Assembly (NCBI GenBank): GCA_963921195.1 | Contig: OY992539.1 | Span: 154,536,162 to 154,600,161 of the forward strand | Length of the DNA: 64,000 nucleotides | Direction of reading: 5' to 3' | DNA from: Pegoplata infirma | Lineage: Eukaryota > Arthropoda > Insecta > Diptera > Anthomyiidae | Part shown: in pieces, positions 1-10,680 of the stretch | How the letters are laid out: each line of letters starts with the position of its first letter | Numbering within the stretch: the first letter of the stretch is position 1 | Position numbers and translations under genes: made by a program | Notes under the pieces: generated by a model | What the model was told of the DNA's origin: nothing | The model's input: only the letters and a program-made list of their open reading frames with translations | Databases searched by the model: none

Positions 1-213
1 ACATCTGCGAAATACTTTTGAAATAATAAAAAAAAATGAAAATCGTCACAATCGATAAATTCATTAAATACTTAACTGATGGTGGACATTTTAAATTTTT
101 TTTTTTTTTTTTTTAAATATGAGTCGGCAACAAACCAAAAAAATATACAACAACAACAACAAAATATTCAGTAACCGCTATTTTTTTGAACACCCTACTG
201 TCCACCCTCAACA
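1..213 (-). repeat. 3' LTR (element sense), right end only
   Basis: This segment matches 9391-9602 and diverges right after CAACA at 209-213, which fixes the inner LTR edge. The rest of this LTR lies before the window. The next bases in both copies are AA and then differ (CTCTGATG here, TGTAGTAA at 9605). Confidence 0.85.
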
Positions 214-753
214 AAACTCTGATGTTCTCAGGCGTGACACAAGAACACCAGTGTGATGGGTGACCCATAAATACAACTACAATTTGTATAGTATCCTAGT
301 CTATACAAAAGAGTTCGTTGCTGATTCTGCCGAGCGCCCAACGTAGGCTACACCCACATAAAAAAAATACAATTAACTGAGTTAGCCGGGCATTCACAAA
401 AAATATAAGAAAAATACATTATTGTTTTATACTGGAATAACCAAAATCGGGGATTGAGGCGAACACCAATAGCTAAAAAAAATTTAAATATTCATCAGGG
501 AAGTACTTATTTATAAATTTAGGATTTCTAATAAGTTTTTCTCTTTTAGGTGCTAAGTTAAGATGGGGAAACACAAAACATTGGGCGGAGAAATTTGTTT
601 AAATGCAATAGTGAATAAATAGTATTCATATATATAATTTTCCTTTTGATGTGATAATCCGATATCACAATGCTGTTATACGGTCATCCGCAAGGTAACA
701 TTTACTGCACGTGTTAAAAAAAAATTAAAATGTCCACTATTGCACTATACGTT
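214..753 (-). other. region between pol and 3' LTR, no env
   Basis: About 540 bases between the pol stop and the 3' LTR. No envelope-like reading frame is visible on the element strand. A convincing polypurine tract is not obvious; the bases next to the LTR on the minus strand (GAACATCAGAGTTT) are only partly purine. Confidence 0.6.
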
Positions 754-3700
754 TTATTGTTTCAAATCTTTGGAGTGATATACTCCCAATGGTGAACCGG
801 ATAACGTTTCCAGTTCATACATGTTGTTTCCAACAACCCGTAGTATCCTACATTTTGTGAATTTTTTACAGAATTTAGCATTTATATTATTTTTAAAATC
901 GCTAAGGACAAAATTTCTCTTGAAAACTTCTTGGCCTGGAATAAACCGGACCACCCTAGCTCCTCTGTTGTATCTGAGTGCACTTCTTTCATACGCGTTA
1001 TGCATGTTCTCTTTTATCTTTTCCCTAATCAACCTAACTCTATCTTTTCTGTCTAAAATCATCAGCTCATTATCGTTAAGTGACGTCAGTTCCCTTGCCA
1101 ACTTGTAGTCAGTACCACATGTGAACATATTAACTCCGAACAATGCGAAGAAAGGAGTGACCCCGGTAGCCGTATGAACAGATGTTCTCAGAGCTATTTC
1201 AATTTTCGGTAGGTTTATGTCCCATTCTCTATGATCATTTTGCATATACGCTCTTATAGCTGCTAAAACACTTTGGTTCACTCGTTCCGATGCGTTTGAC
1301 TGCGGTGAGTGAACCGCAGTTCTTAGGTGGGTTATTCCATATTCGTTTATCATCTTTTGGAAGTCTTTCGAGGTGAATTGTTGACCGTTATCGGAATGAA
1401 TTATTTCCGGTACCCCAAAATCGTGGAAGACGTGATCAATAAGAAATTTTATTACATTTGATGATGTCGCTTCTTTCATAGCTTTTAAGAATACAAATTT
1501 CGACATATGGTCTACTACTATAAATATGTATGCATGGCCTTGTTTAGAACGTGGATATTTACCGAGAAAATCTATATAAATTTTTTGGAAAGGTCTGTCT
1601 GTTATTACCTCTTTTCCTATTTCTGGCATCATATGTCTATTCACAGATTTTGTTTCCTTACACACTATGCAATTGTTAACAAAATTTCTGACTTGGACTA
1701 TCATATTAGGCCAATAATATTTCATTCTCAAATTAAATAAGGTTTTCTGAATTCCCCCATGAGCTTTACTTTCCGGTTCATGTGCTTCTTTTATTAGTTC
1801 ATGGGTTACAGCATTAGGTACCCACAATTTCCACTGAAATTCCTCTACCTCCATATCTGCAGCAAGGTTATTTCGCTTATAAACCATACCTTTATCGACC
1901 TTGATGTCCGGTAGTTTCTCCTTATTTTTCGTTACTGTTTCTATTAATTCTTTATATTCTTTTGAATCAAATTCTAATGTATCAAAACCTAAAATACCTT
2001 CAATTTCCTCTACCGATCGTGATAACGTATCTGCCACAATATTTTCTGAGCCTTTTCGGTGCTCTATCTGAAAATCGTAAGTCTGAAGTTGTAATGCCCA
2101 CCGTGCCAACCTGCCATTTAAATCTTTTAAGGACATAAGCCATTTAAGACTGGCGTGATCAGTAATGACTGTAAACGGCATTAACTCGATGTATGGTCGA
2201 AATCTTTTTACAGCTAACACCGCTGCGAGACACTCCTTTTCTGTTACACTGTAATTCTTTTGTGCTGAATTAAGCTTTTGGGAAAAAAATGCGATGGGCC
2301 TCTCATTATTCTCTTCGTCCAATTGGAATAAAACCGCTCCAACTCCAAAATCGGAAGCGTCGCATTGCACAAAAAATCGTTTTTTAAAATTGGGATGTGC
2401 TAGAAGCGGTGCGGTCGTAAGTGCTTGTTTCAGTTGATTAAAACTTTCAATGGCCTCATCGGTTAATTTAAATTTTGTACCTTTTTTTATCAAATCTGTA
2501 AGTGGAGCTGTCATTGTGGAGAAGTTTCGGATGAACCGGCGGTACCATCCTGCCGTTCCCAGGAAACTTCGTACCTCTCTTACCGACCTGGGGGGTGGTA
2601 TTTGTCTAATTGCTTCAATCTTCTTAGGATCTGTCCTCATCACCCCACCTCCCACAATAAAACCAAGGTAGTGCAGTTCTTTAAAACAAAATTTCGATTT
2701 CTTTAATCCTATGGTTAAATTGGCCTTTGATAAACATTCTGCTACTCTTTTCAATAATTTCATGTGTGTTTCAAAATCAGCTGATATTACCAGCAAATCA
2801 TCCAGGTATACGAAGACGTTTGCTTTTAGTTCTTCTGGGATCACCTTATCCATCAGTCTACACAGCCTTTGCGCGGCGTTGCAAAGGCCAAATGGCATGA
2901 CCACATATTGGTACAACGGCCGCCCTGGTACTGTAAAGGCTGTGTAACACCGTGATTTTTCCTCCAAGGTAATTTGCCAAAAAGCAAATTTTAGATCAAC
3001 ACTACTAATGTAGTATGTCTCATCTAGACGACTCAAAATGCCCTCAATATTTTGTATAGGGTAAGCATCTTTTACCGTCCTTTCATTTATTTTTCTTGCA
3101 TCGAGACAAAGGCGATTTTTTTCAGGTTTCCTAACCAATGTACACCTGCTGCTCCATGGGCTGTTATTTTCCTCAATCACTCCCAGTCTTAGCATTTCAT
3201 CTACTTCTGCATAGATGAGCTCTTGCACAGCAGGTGACACTGGATAATACCTATCCTTAAACGAAGTGGCTCCTTCTATAAGATCTATTTTGTGAGTTTC
3301 CAAATCTGTTCGTCCAAGGCCGTGTTGTTCATAGGTTCGAAATTCAGATTTAACTTTATCTAGTTGTTGATGTTGTTCTTCAGTCAATTTGTGTTGTTCA
3401 ACCTCTTTCAGTTCTAATCGAAAATTGTCGGCTAATATTTCGGGATTTAGCTCCTCTATCGAAAAAATTTCTGGTGCCAAATCAAATTTCCTCCAGAAGT
3501 CTACCCCTAAGTACGCCTCTTGTAACAGATCAGGACATAAGAAAAATTGAATTTCCTTATTTAGACCTTTATATTCAACAATTATGTTCAATTTTCCTAA
3601 AACTGTGTACTTTTGTCCACCAGCTGTTTTTACACATGAATATACTGGACTTATTTTAGCTCCTAAATTTTCTACTATCGTATCGCAGTTTCTCCCTAGC

Positions 3701-4311
3701 AGACTTATAGAGGCTCCTGTATCTAGTAGGCCTATTATCTTATTATTACCTACTTTGATTTCGGCAAAAGGTCTCGGATCTTTCCCGTTTGCCATGGTTA
3801 CCGCGCTACATTTTCGAACAGATTCATTTACCTCTTTAATATTAAGCTTCTTAGCCTTAAACCTTTCCCTAGTTTTCTTTACTTTTTCTAATTTTTTTGT
3901 TTCCGGTTCATTAAAAATTCTATTCCTTACTTTATTATATCGTTCTAGTCTATTGTTATACGAACTAACCATATCTTTAGTATTTTCTCCTGATTCCCTA
4001 AATTCGATTTCCCTATTTTTATTACTGGATTCCTTTACTAATTTTAACCTTTCAATTTCTGTCTGAACTGTGTTTTCCTTTTCATTTGGTGTTAAAATGC
4101 AGTTTGTTTGTGTAAACTTATCAACTAACATTCGTCGGGAGTTTGGGTAGAGCGTGACTCTCCCGTTTTCGCCACACTCTTCCCCCCGTTTTCCGTGCAT
4201 TTTTGGCAATCTGGTAATTTTACCCCAGTCTTCCCACACCCATAACAACGTACAACACTTTCTTCTGGACATTTTGTTGACAAGTGTCCTTGCTTTTTGC
4301 AATTCCAGCAA
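754..4311 (-). CDS. pol: Pol polyprotein: protease, reverse transcriptase, RNase H, integrase
   Basis: Open frame of 1185 codons, -1 relative to gag and overlapping it by 187 bases. It begins at a TTG, not an ATG, so it is probably expressed as a Gag-Pol fusion by -1 frameshifting. Seen in order: aspartic protease active site DTGA at residues 197-200; reverse transcriptase with SSVDLKFAFWQI near 436-447 and the catalytic YLDD at 502-505; RNase H with CDASDFGVGAVLFQ near residue 655; integrase zinc region with spaced H-H and C-x2-C (HGGIQKT... CIVCKE) and a DDE core including IYIDFLG, IHSDNGQQF and SNASERVNQ. No chromodomain is seen. The family copies its RNA into DNA and inserts it in host chromosomes. 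All catalytic motifs look intact. The Osvaldo/Ulysses-like placement is my inference. Confidence 0.93.
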   Translation of the reverse strand: MLELQKARTLVNKMSRRKCCTLLWVWEDWGKITRLPKMHGKRGEECGENGRVTLYPNSRRMLVDKFTQTNCILTPNEKENTVQTEIERLKLVKESSNKNREIEFRESGENTKDMVSSYNNRLERYNKVRNRIFNEPETKKLEKVKKTRERFKAKKLNIKEVNESVRKCSAVTMANGKDPRPFAEIKVGNNKIIGLLDTGASISLLGRNCDTIVENLGAKISPVYSCVKTAGGQKYTVLGKLNIIVEYKGLNKEIQFFLCPDLLQEAYLGVDFWRKFDLAPEIFSIEELNPEILADNFRLELKEVEQHKLTEEQHQQLDKVKSEFRTYEQHGLGRTDLETHKIDLIEGATSFKDRYYPVSPAVQELIYAEVDEMLRLGVIEENNSPWSSRCTLVRKPEKNRLCLDARKINERTVKDAYPIQNIEGILSRLDETYYISSVDLKFAFWQITLEEKSRCYTAFTVPGRPLYQYVVMPFGLCNAAQRLCRLMDKVIPEELKANVFVYLDDLLVISADFETHMKLLKRVAECLSKANLTIGLKKSKFCFKELHYLGFIVGGGVMRTDPKKIEAIRQIPPPRSVREVRSFLGTAGWYRRFIRNFSTMTAPLTDLIKKGTKFKLTDEAIESFNQLKQALTTAPLLAHPNFKKRFFVQCDASDFGVGAVLFQLDEENNERPIAFFSQKLNSAQKNYSVTEKECLAAVLAVKRFRPYIELMPFTVITDHASLKWLMSLKDLNGRLARWALQLQTYDFQIEHRKGSENIVADTLSRSVEEIEGILGFDTLEFDSKEYKELIETVTKNKEKLPDIKVDKGMVYKRNNLAADMEVEEFQWKLWVPNAVTHELIKEAHEPESKAHGGIQKTLFNLRMKYYWPNMIVQVRNFVNNCIVCKETKSVNRHMMPEIGKEVITDRPFQKIYIDFLGKYPRSKQGHAYIFIVVDHMSKFVFLKAMKEATSSNVIKFLIDHVFHDFGVPEIIHSDNGQQFTSKDFQKMINEYGITHLRTAVHSPQSNASERVNQSVLAAIRAYMQNDHREWDINLPKIEIALRTSVHTATGVTPFFALFGVNMFTCGTDYKLARELTSLNDNELMILDRKDRVRLIREKIKENMHNAYERSALRYNRGARVVRFIPGQEVFKRNFVLSDFKNNINAKFCKKFTKCRILRVVGNNMYELETLSGSPLGVYHSKDLKQ

Positions 4312-5597
4312 GTAATTACATTTGCATCATTGGGTCTGACGAATTTCCTACTTTGATTGCGAATTTGGTAGCGAATTTCTTCTATTTCTGCCTCTTGTTC
4401 TTCAAGCAATTCTTCTACACGTTTCTTGTGCTGTACATTACTTTTAGTTGATGCAGGTCCACGCTGTCCTCTATTGATAAAGTCCCTTTCTATGTCAACA
4501 TATTCATCCCTAAAGTGTACTACAGTATAAATTGGCTTTCCATAAATAACTCTACCTATATCCGCCCTTACATTTTTCTTTAAAATTCGAATCATCTCGT
4601 AATCATCTATTCGAGGTCTAACTCTGGATCTTAATTTTTTCATGGTCAGTAAATATGAGTCTATAGACTCTTCTGGTTTCTGGTAACGTTCTTCAAGGTC
4701 CCTTATAAACTCATATTGACTACGCTTTGGGAGAAATTCATCCAAAAGTAATTTTTTTAGTTCTGTCCAATTTTTAACCTCTTTGGACATGATTATGTCC
4801 CAGTAAATTTCCCTTGCATCTCCTTTAAGTAATCGATGAAAATCTCTTAATATTTCATCCCATGAGCAACCTTTCTTTTTTTGCAAAAATTCAACTCTAA
4901 ATAGGAAATCTTCTATATGTAAATGGTCTGAATTTCCATCAAAAACGAGATCCCACTTGTCCACAAACATATGGCTTTTCAGTGGGGCTCTCCGTACAGA
5001 TCTTTGGCTTTGATCACTAGATCTGGAGGACGCGGAAGACATTCGCAGTTCCATAAGGGGACTGTGTTGGTCTTCATCATCTTGGAAATCTAATCTTCGT
5101 TGACGAGGAGGCGGTGGTGTATTTTGGTTTATATCTTCGGCAGGAAAAGTTCTCCTTTCAGCACTTGAATTTCTTCTGTCAGCATTTGTAGGGTTATTAC
5201 CCAATGATAACTTCTGTATTTCTTTCAATATATCGGCAAAACCAGCTTTGAACCCCTCTTGTATTTTTTTATCTATCGAACGCTCTAACTTTGTACTGTA
5301 TTTCTTATGGGTTCGAGATATTAAATTTTCAATTAAAACTTGAGGACTGCGTCCTACTTGTGGTGTTGGTACTGATAATTTTTGTTGCTGTCTGGTAACT
5401 ACTTTCGGAATTGCTCCAAAAGACAAAGCTGTAGCACCAACTTGTGGGTTAGAATCTTGCTTATCATGTTGTTCTATTATTGTTTCTGACATATCTATAA
5501 TACTGTCCTGTTGTTCAGTTCTAGTCGCGGTTTCAGTCAAATTTTCTGTCATCTTTTTATTCCCTTTATCTTTCTTTTCCGTATGTCCCACTCCCAT
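4125..5597 (-). CDS. gag: Gag polyprotein with zinc knuckles
   Basis: A 490-codon frame starting with ATG at 5597. The first 200 residues are polar and low complexity; the middle (about 210-400) is capsid-like, with charged helices and the stretch FLPKRSQYEFIRDLEERY, as in Ty3/gypsy Gag. Near the C terminus there is a good CCHC knuckle (CWNCKKQGHLSTKC). A second one follows at once (CYGCGKTGVKLPDC), but the expected histidine is a valine. Gag packages the element RNA in virus-like particles in the cytoplasm. Its 3' end overlaps pol by 187 bases in the -1 frame, the usual arrangement for ribosomal frameshifting. A slippery site was not pinned down; an A-rich run (GCAAAAAGC on the minus strand near 4295) is a candidate only. 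Confidence 0.9.
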   Translation of the reverse strand: MGVGHTEKKDKGNKKMTENLTETATRTEQQDSIIDMSETIIEQHDKQDSNPQVGATALSFGAIPKVVTRQQQKLSVPTPQVGRSPQVLIENLISRTHKKYSTKLERSIDKKIQEGFKAGFADILKEIQKLSLGNNPTNADRRNSSAERRTFPAEDINQNTPPPPRQRRLDFQDDEDQHSPLMELRMSSASSRSSDQSQRSVRRAPLKSHMFVDKWDLVFDGNSDHLHIEDFLFRVEFLQKKKGCSWDEILRDFHRLLKGDAREIYWDIIMSKEVKNWTELKKLLLDEFLPKRSQYEFIRDLEERYQKPEESIDSYLLTMKKLRSRVRPRIDDYEMIRILKKNVRADIGRVIYGKPIYTVVHFRDEYVDIERDFINRGQRGPASTKSNVQHKKRVEELLEEQEAEIEEIRYQIRNQSRKFVRPNDANVITCWNCKKQGHLSTKCPEESVVRCYGCGKTGVKLPDCQKCTENGGKSVAKTGESRSTQTPDEC

Positions 5598-6502
5598 TTT
5601 AATTAGTATATACCTATCTTTTTCCTTCAGAAAAAAAAAAAAAAAAACTAAACTATGGTAATCTAAGTGGATAATGAAACTGAAACTATCACAGAAAACA
5701 AAAAAAAAAAAACGATTATTAAGTGAACAAATGTAAAAATTGAATCTTTTTTTTTTTTTTAAGAAAAATTAGCTAAATAAATAATTATTTTAACCGGCTT
5801 TGAACCACAAAAAAAATATTTTTATTATTATTTTTTTTTATATTAAGAGTATAGATAAAAAAAAAAACAAAAAAAAAAATCAGAACAAGTTTGTTTGGAA
5901 AGATTAGAATTCTCTGAAACGAAATTTATAAACACACAAAAAAAACTTTTACACATAACAATTACATACATAAACAATTTTACACACTTTTCAAATTTGA
6001 TTTACACACAATCAGGATATTCAGTACGATGGTATACTCGCTATTTTGGGCATTATTCACGGTAGTTGTTGGTGTTTTTTTTTAAAAAAATATTTTTTTT
6101 TACGCATTTTCCTATTTCCTAATACGATAAAGTCTTATACTAGTACTCCTATACTGGACCATCTATGACTATTTTGCATAGGTTCCAATATTACCAATTT
6201 TAGAATGTGCAAACTAAACTTAATGTTAGGTCACAATCCATTTACCAAAAAAAAAAAAAATATATACTATTCTCAAAACAAAATTTGAATCGGAAATTTG
6301 AATTCTTTTTCAGTCTTATGTGCAATTAGTTCAATTTCTGACTAAGTCAACTAAGAGTGAAAAAAATTTGTCTGCAGTTTGTTACATCGTCCAGTGTTTA
6401 TCAATGCAATTAGAATATATTCCTTTTTCTAAGTCACTTTTAAATTTAACTTTCTGATTAACATTCTACAGTTCAATATGGGCTATTTTTAATGGATCTT
6501 TT
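5598..6502 (-). other. retrotransposon leader (5' UTR)
   Basis: About 900 bases between the primer-binding site and the gag ATG. It is AT-rich with many A and T runs of 8-18 bases and no frame worth calling. It probably holds the packaging signal, which I cannot identify by eye. Confidence 0.6.
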
Positions 6503-6521
6503 CGTTTCACATTGGGCGCCA
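6503..6521 (-). promoter_or_regulatory. primer-binding site, tRNA-Lys type
   Basis: On the minus strand the sequence TGGCGCCCAATGTGAAACG lies 5 bases inside the LTR end. Its first ten bases equal the usual insect tRNA-Lys primer complement used by gypsy, Osvaldo and Ulysses elements; the later bases diverge. It fixes the 5' LTR edge at 6527. Confidence 0.8.
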
Positions 6522-6526
6522 TTTAC

Positions 6527-9500
6527 TGTTACGAAACCTCACCGTATCGGCTAGTGATGCCGCCTCGACTAACTCATCGTATTTCGGCATGGGTTCTTAA
6601 CCCGCATACACAAAACCGAAGGTCCAAACAATAAACGTCAACTTACGTTGACGACATAAAAAAACATAAACTAAACTAAGTAAAAACCAATAAAGCAATT
6701 TAAAAAAAAACAACCTCACAGACTTTCATATATATCAGGATTATTTTAAGTGGGTCAGATGGACTTCCCACATACGCGGCCCTTTCCCAACCTAAGTCAT
6801 CTAATTCAATTTTAATGACCCCATAAAAACACACCAACAACTTACCGTTAATTAAATTTTTTCTACATCCATCGCGACCCAAACGTACCTGCAATCCTTA
6901 ATAAATAATTTACCAACACATGATTTCTTTCAAATGAACAAAATTAAAAACATATTTATTAAAAAAAAAAATAACTAAAACTACACAATTTAAACTTAAT
7001 AATACTCGTGGCCTTATTTGACTTCTCTCCCTTTCATTGAACTTTTACTCTAGGATTTAAATAACCACGACGAACAATGATATAAACTTATTAAAAAAAA
7101 AAAAATATAAATATAATTTTGAATAAAAAAAAATGTTTTTTTTTGGTGAAGGATCGAATCAAAATTTCATATGTAAGTTCTAAAATTTGAACATTATATA
7201 ACCCCGCATTTACGCTTTTCGCCGTCTTTTCCTTTTCCCCTAAAGAGCTCTTTTGAAGAATATTCAAAAATCGTAAATTTTAACTTTTCTTTAGCCTTTT
7301 GTTATAACGGGTTACCAAAATTTAATTTAACTAGATCCCCCTCACATAAAAGAAAATTATTAAAGAAAGCAAACAAAAAAATATTATAATAACTTAGTCT
7401 AGCATGCAAAAATTAAACAAAAAAATCATAAATCTTAAAAAAAATAATGTTTTATAGCCTTTTTGAATGTCAAAAAAAATTCTTTTAAATCGTAAAATAA
7501 AAACAATTACATATAAGGATTTCTAACGTTCACCGGAAACACAGATTTTACGATATTAAGATTACGATCAACAAAAATCAAATTTTTAATTAGCTTCCAA
7601 AAGTGGACAAAGCAAAAAAAAAATAACTAGTTACTTTGTGGATCTTGAATTTTCGATTTCCTTTCTGTTCCACAAAAAAAATTAAAATTTCCCTACGTTC
7701 ATCCAGACATATGTAGGTTCTTCTTCTTCCTCCCAATAATTTTTCTGGGAGTTACCACCTGGTCACTATCATACGACTTGTGGGTCACCTTATACGACAC
7801 GTCTACTCTTTAATTTAAATTTTAAAATTCGTTACCTTTTTTATATATAAAAGAAGTCCTGTGGCCAAATCGTCCATAAGACAGATAACTTTAGAATCTG
7901 ATCGTCCAGACTCCAAATATTCTCAGTTCTCCTTTGTTGGCCACACTAATAAAAAAAATAATCATTCGATTGGACTTTAGAATTTTGTATTAACTTTGTG
8001 GGTCATACAATACACTTACGGAAAATATAAAAAAGGAACACTTGTAAAAAAAAATATCACTCCTTCCTATTTTGGTACACTCCTTAAGGATTCCAGTATT
8101 AAACGTAATTGAGAAAATCTTGTCAAGATATTATAATCAATATATTATTGAAGATTTTACTAGTCCTTTTTTTCCTCAAAATTTTTAACTTTCTTATGCT
8201 TTGCCGTTTATTTGAATATAACTCGCACTTTGCCACTTTGCTAATGATCTACATTATTAAAAAATGTTTTGCTTTTACTTAGCTATTTTATTTCATATAC
8301 ATACACGGCATTATAACTGATATTTATACTAACAAAAACTATTTAAAAAAAACAAAACCGCTTGAAATTAACATTACATGTATGGTTCGATGTATCATGC
8401 GTTTGGCCTTGAAAATCATTCGTATTCCTTATTTCCTCGGATTTTCTTTAAGAGAAAATTTATTCTCATTTCCAGCAGGAACTTACTCTTAAACCCCCCT
8501 TACACCCACGAACTACATTCCGCATTATTGCCACTAAATCCTACCATAAAATACAACGCTGTTCTTGGATTTAATTGCTAATATCTGGTAACCTTACCAT
8601 ATAATTTTTTTTTTTTTCTTTTGCCCTTTTTATCAGACGGACTTTTCTAGCATTAATTTTATTGAACAGCACAAACAAAAATACATAAAAAAAATCAACG
8701 TGGTTTAACAAATAACATAAAATTAAAACCACATATAAAATTAAAATCACAAGATAATTTCTAATAAAAAAAAAATTCAATCAATTAATATAAAAATAAA
8801 AGTATAAAAAAAATAAAGGATTCTGTGTAAATTGACGGCATGCAAATTAACAACAATGAACAATTAAGATGGCCATTCCCAAAACTACAATTACCCCCTC
8901 ATGCAGAAGACAAACCTTTTAATCAGGAAAATTTAGATAAGTAATTTTGCGTTTTATTTTCTTCCAAACAAATTCTTTCCCTTATTTTTTTGTCTTTCCC
9001 CTCCATTCACTGTTGAGAAAACCAGCCCTTATCTTCACAAACAATATTTTCATAATGAAAATCAAGAAAAATCATATTTTTCCTCGGGTCCTATTTGTTC
9101 CTGGTCATATGTGTTCTTGGTCATAATAGTTCCCTGGAAAACTACAACATCAAAAAAAACTAAAGCAGTTCCATGAGACTACCATTGATGTACATGAATA
9201 ATTTCCCTTTTCAACAAAAACCACTATTAACTTTACCCACTTCTCATCCGTAAAGTATGCTGCAAAAAAGGTTTCAAAGTAAAAAACTCTCTTATGATCC
9301 ACATATTACTTTATCTAAACAAATATTTACGTCCAAACCAAAAAAATTGTGGAATATAAAATAACTAAAACAGACATTTGAATGATTGCAAACATCTGCG
9401 AAATACTTTTGAAATAATAAAAAAAAATGAAAATCGTCACAATCGATAAATTCATTAAATACTTAACTGATGGTGGACATTTTAAATTTTTTTTTTTTTT

Positions 9501-9602
9501 TTTAAATATGAGTCGGCAACAAACCAAAAAAATATACAACAACAACAACAAAATATTCAGTAACCGCTATTTTTTTGAACACCCTACTGTCCACCCTCAA
9601 CA
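6527..9602 (-). repeat. 5' LTR (element sense), about 3.08 kb
   Basis: Bounded by TGTTACGAAACC at the left and CCCTCAACA at the right on the plus strand. The outer 213 bases recur at 1-213. Most LTRs in flies are 0.2-1.2 kb; Ulysses is a known exception near 2 kb, so this is long even for that group. The interior is AT-rich, with homopolymer runs and short chance frames only (for example 8378-8581, which recurs simply because the LTR segment was duplicated). A nested insertion that inflates the length cannot be excluded without another copy. Confidence 0.75.
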
Positions 9603-10024
9603 AATGTAGTAATAATCCGTATTTTTTGTTTGAAGCAACTGATCAGTGAAAATAACTATCTTGGTTTTACCATCTTCAACAGCAATTTTAATAGCACGAT
9701 ATATACACACAAAAAAAACTTCGATGTAATATTGCCTAAACTGGCAAAGGTATTTTCTTTTTGTATGAAATTAAAAAAAAATGGTTTTATTACCTATAAG
9801 CATGGGTAGTATTTCACCTAAAAACAAAGTTGTTTTTACATGTGCTGAAAAGGAAACATCTTCGAAATTTGTTTGACATAATTTTTATTTTGAAAACAAT
9901 TTAAAAAATATTTTTTTTAAAACATCAATCAAGAAAATTATGAAATACACAAAAAATCTGCTAGAATGGTAAGTTTTTTGTATAAATTATAATTTGGTTT
10001 GGTTTTGATATATTTTATTTTCAG
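9603..10024 (+). other. flank of the LTR with a possible 56-bp intron
   Basis: AT-rich sequence outside the LTR, repeated in unit B. AATG|GTAAGT at 9965-9974 and TTTTATTTTCAG at 10013-10024 would bound a 56-base intron, typical of flies, before the exon-like piece at 10025. The bases before the donor have no clear coding frame. Confidence 0.35.
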
Positions 10025-10252
10025 ATTACGTGTATTCAATGAACACGAGAGTCAATATGCCTTTACAAAAAAAACCTCTTCCTTGGAAGTCCACTAGGCG
10101 AAGATGACAAAGAAACGAAATTTTCTGAAATCCAATTAAAACAACCATCACAACACACAGCAAGTTTTTTATTGAAAATTACAAATGAACTCTTCCCTTT
10201 GGCTATGGTTTTGTTAAATTGCATCATCAAATTTCCAAATGGTACAGAACAG
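10025..10252 (+). pseudogene. exon-like piece, copy 1, frame broken
   Basis: Bounded by a strong acceptor (TTTTATTTTCAG) and a donor (CAG|GTAAAG). Compared with its duplicate at 13061-13286 it carries two extra bases (GAGAGTC), which breaks the frame that is open in the duplicate. I do not recognise the protein. It could equally be an untranslated or dead exon. Confidence 0.35.
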
Positions 10253-10390
10253 GTAAAGAAAAGTGTAAATGCACGTTAAATTTTTAATTTTGTATTTGTA
10301 CGTTGGAAGTCTCAGATTCTGATGATTTTGTCTTATCAAAAATGCCTGTGATACTGAGACAAATTTCTTATGGAAAAATTTAAGCTGTCT

Positions 10391-10680
10391 CAGAATCTGT
10401 GACTTTCTATAGAAAAACTGCCTTAGAATCTGAGACTTTTTCTATAGAAAACTGTCTCAGAATCTGAGACTTTTTCTATAGAAAAACTGTCTCAGAATCT
10501 GAGACTTTTTCTATAGAAAAACTGTCTCAGAATCTGAGACTTTTTCTATAGAAAAACTGTCTCAGAATCTGAGACTTTTTCTATAGAAAAACTGTCTCAG
10601 AATCTGAGACTTTTTCTATAGAAAAACTGTCTCAGAATCTGAGACTTTTTCTATAGAAAAATTGTTTCAGAATCTGAGAC
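10391..10680 (+). repeat. 35-bp dual-palindrome satellite, short array (about 8 units)
   Basis: Units alternate the 16-base palindrome TTTTTCTATAGAAAAA and the 17-base palindrome GTCTCAGAATCTGAGAC with a CT between them. The first two units are divergent (CTGTGACTTTCTATAG, CTGCCTTAG). The array stops at the duplication breakpoint at 10680. Confidence 0.93.

Larger units (their letters stand above)
1..9602 (-). mobile_element. Ty3/gypsy LTR retrotransposon, Osvaldo/Ulysses-like, nearly complete
   Basis: Reading on the minus strand the order is LTR (9602-6527), primer-binding site, leader, gag, pol, LTR (213-1, continuing outside the window). The last 213 bases of the LTR at 1-213 match 9391-9602 almost perfectly, apart from poly-T length. 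The LTR ends are inverted TGTT...AACA. The internal part is about 6.3 kb, so the full element should be about 12.5 kb. Both main frames are open, so this copy is young. The target duplication cannot be checked because the left flank is outside the window; the right flank begins AATGTAG. Assignment to the Osvaldo/Ulysses group is inference from the RT region and the long LTR. Confidence 0.88.
7645..10680 (+). repeat. tandem segmental duplication, unit A
   Basis: A 3036-base unit made of the outer 1958 bases of the LTR, about 690 bases of flank, an exon-like piece and about eight 35-bp satellite units. It is followed directly by unit B. The left copy merges with the full LTR at TTGAATTTTCG (about 7645); at 10680/10681 the last satellite unit runs straight into the same TTGAATTTTCG. 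Confidence 0.92.

Noticed and set aside
3584..4066. 160-codon plus-strand frame
   Set aside because: Antisense shadow of pol; Ser/Leu/Phe-rich as expected for the complement of Lys/Glu-rich coding sequence.
6700..6894. 64-codon minus-strand frame in the LTR
   Set aside because: Short, no known family, and inside a non-coding LTR; could be a chance frame.
8378..8581. 67-codon frame present three times (8378, 11414, 16677)
   Set aside because: It recurs only because the LTR segment was duplicated; it lies on the strand opposite to the element and shows no protein-like features.
8571..8780. 69-codon minus-strand frame, hydrophobic, present three times
   Set aside because: Built from AT-rich LTR sequence; a membrane-like look is what T-rich DNA gives by chance.
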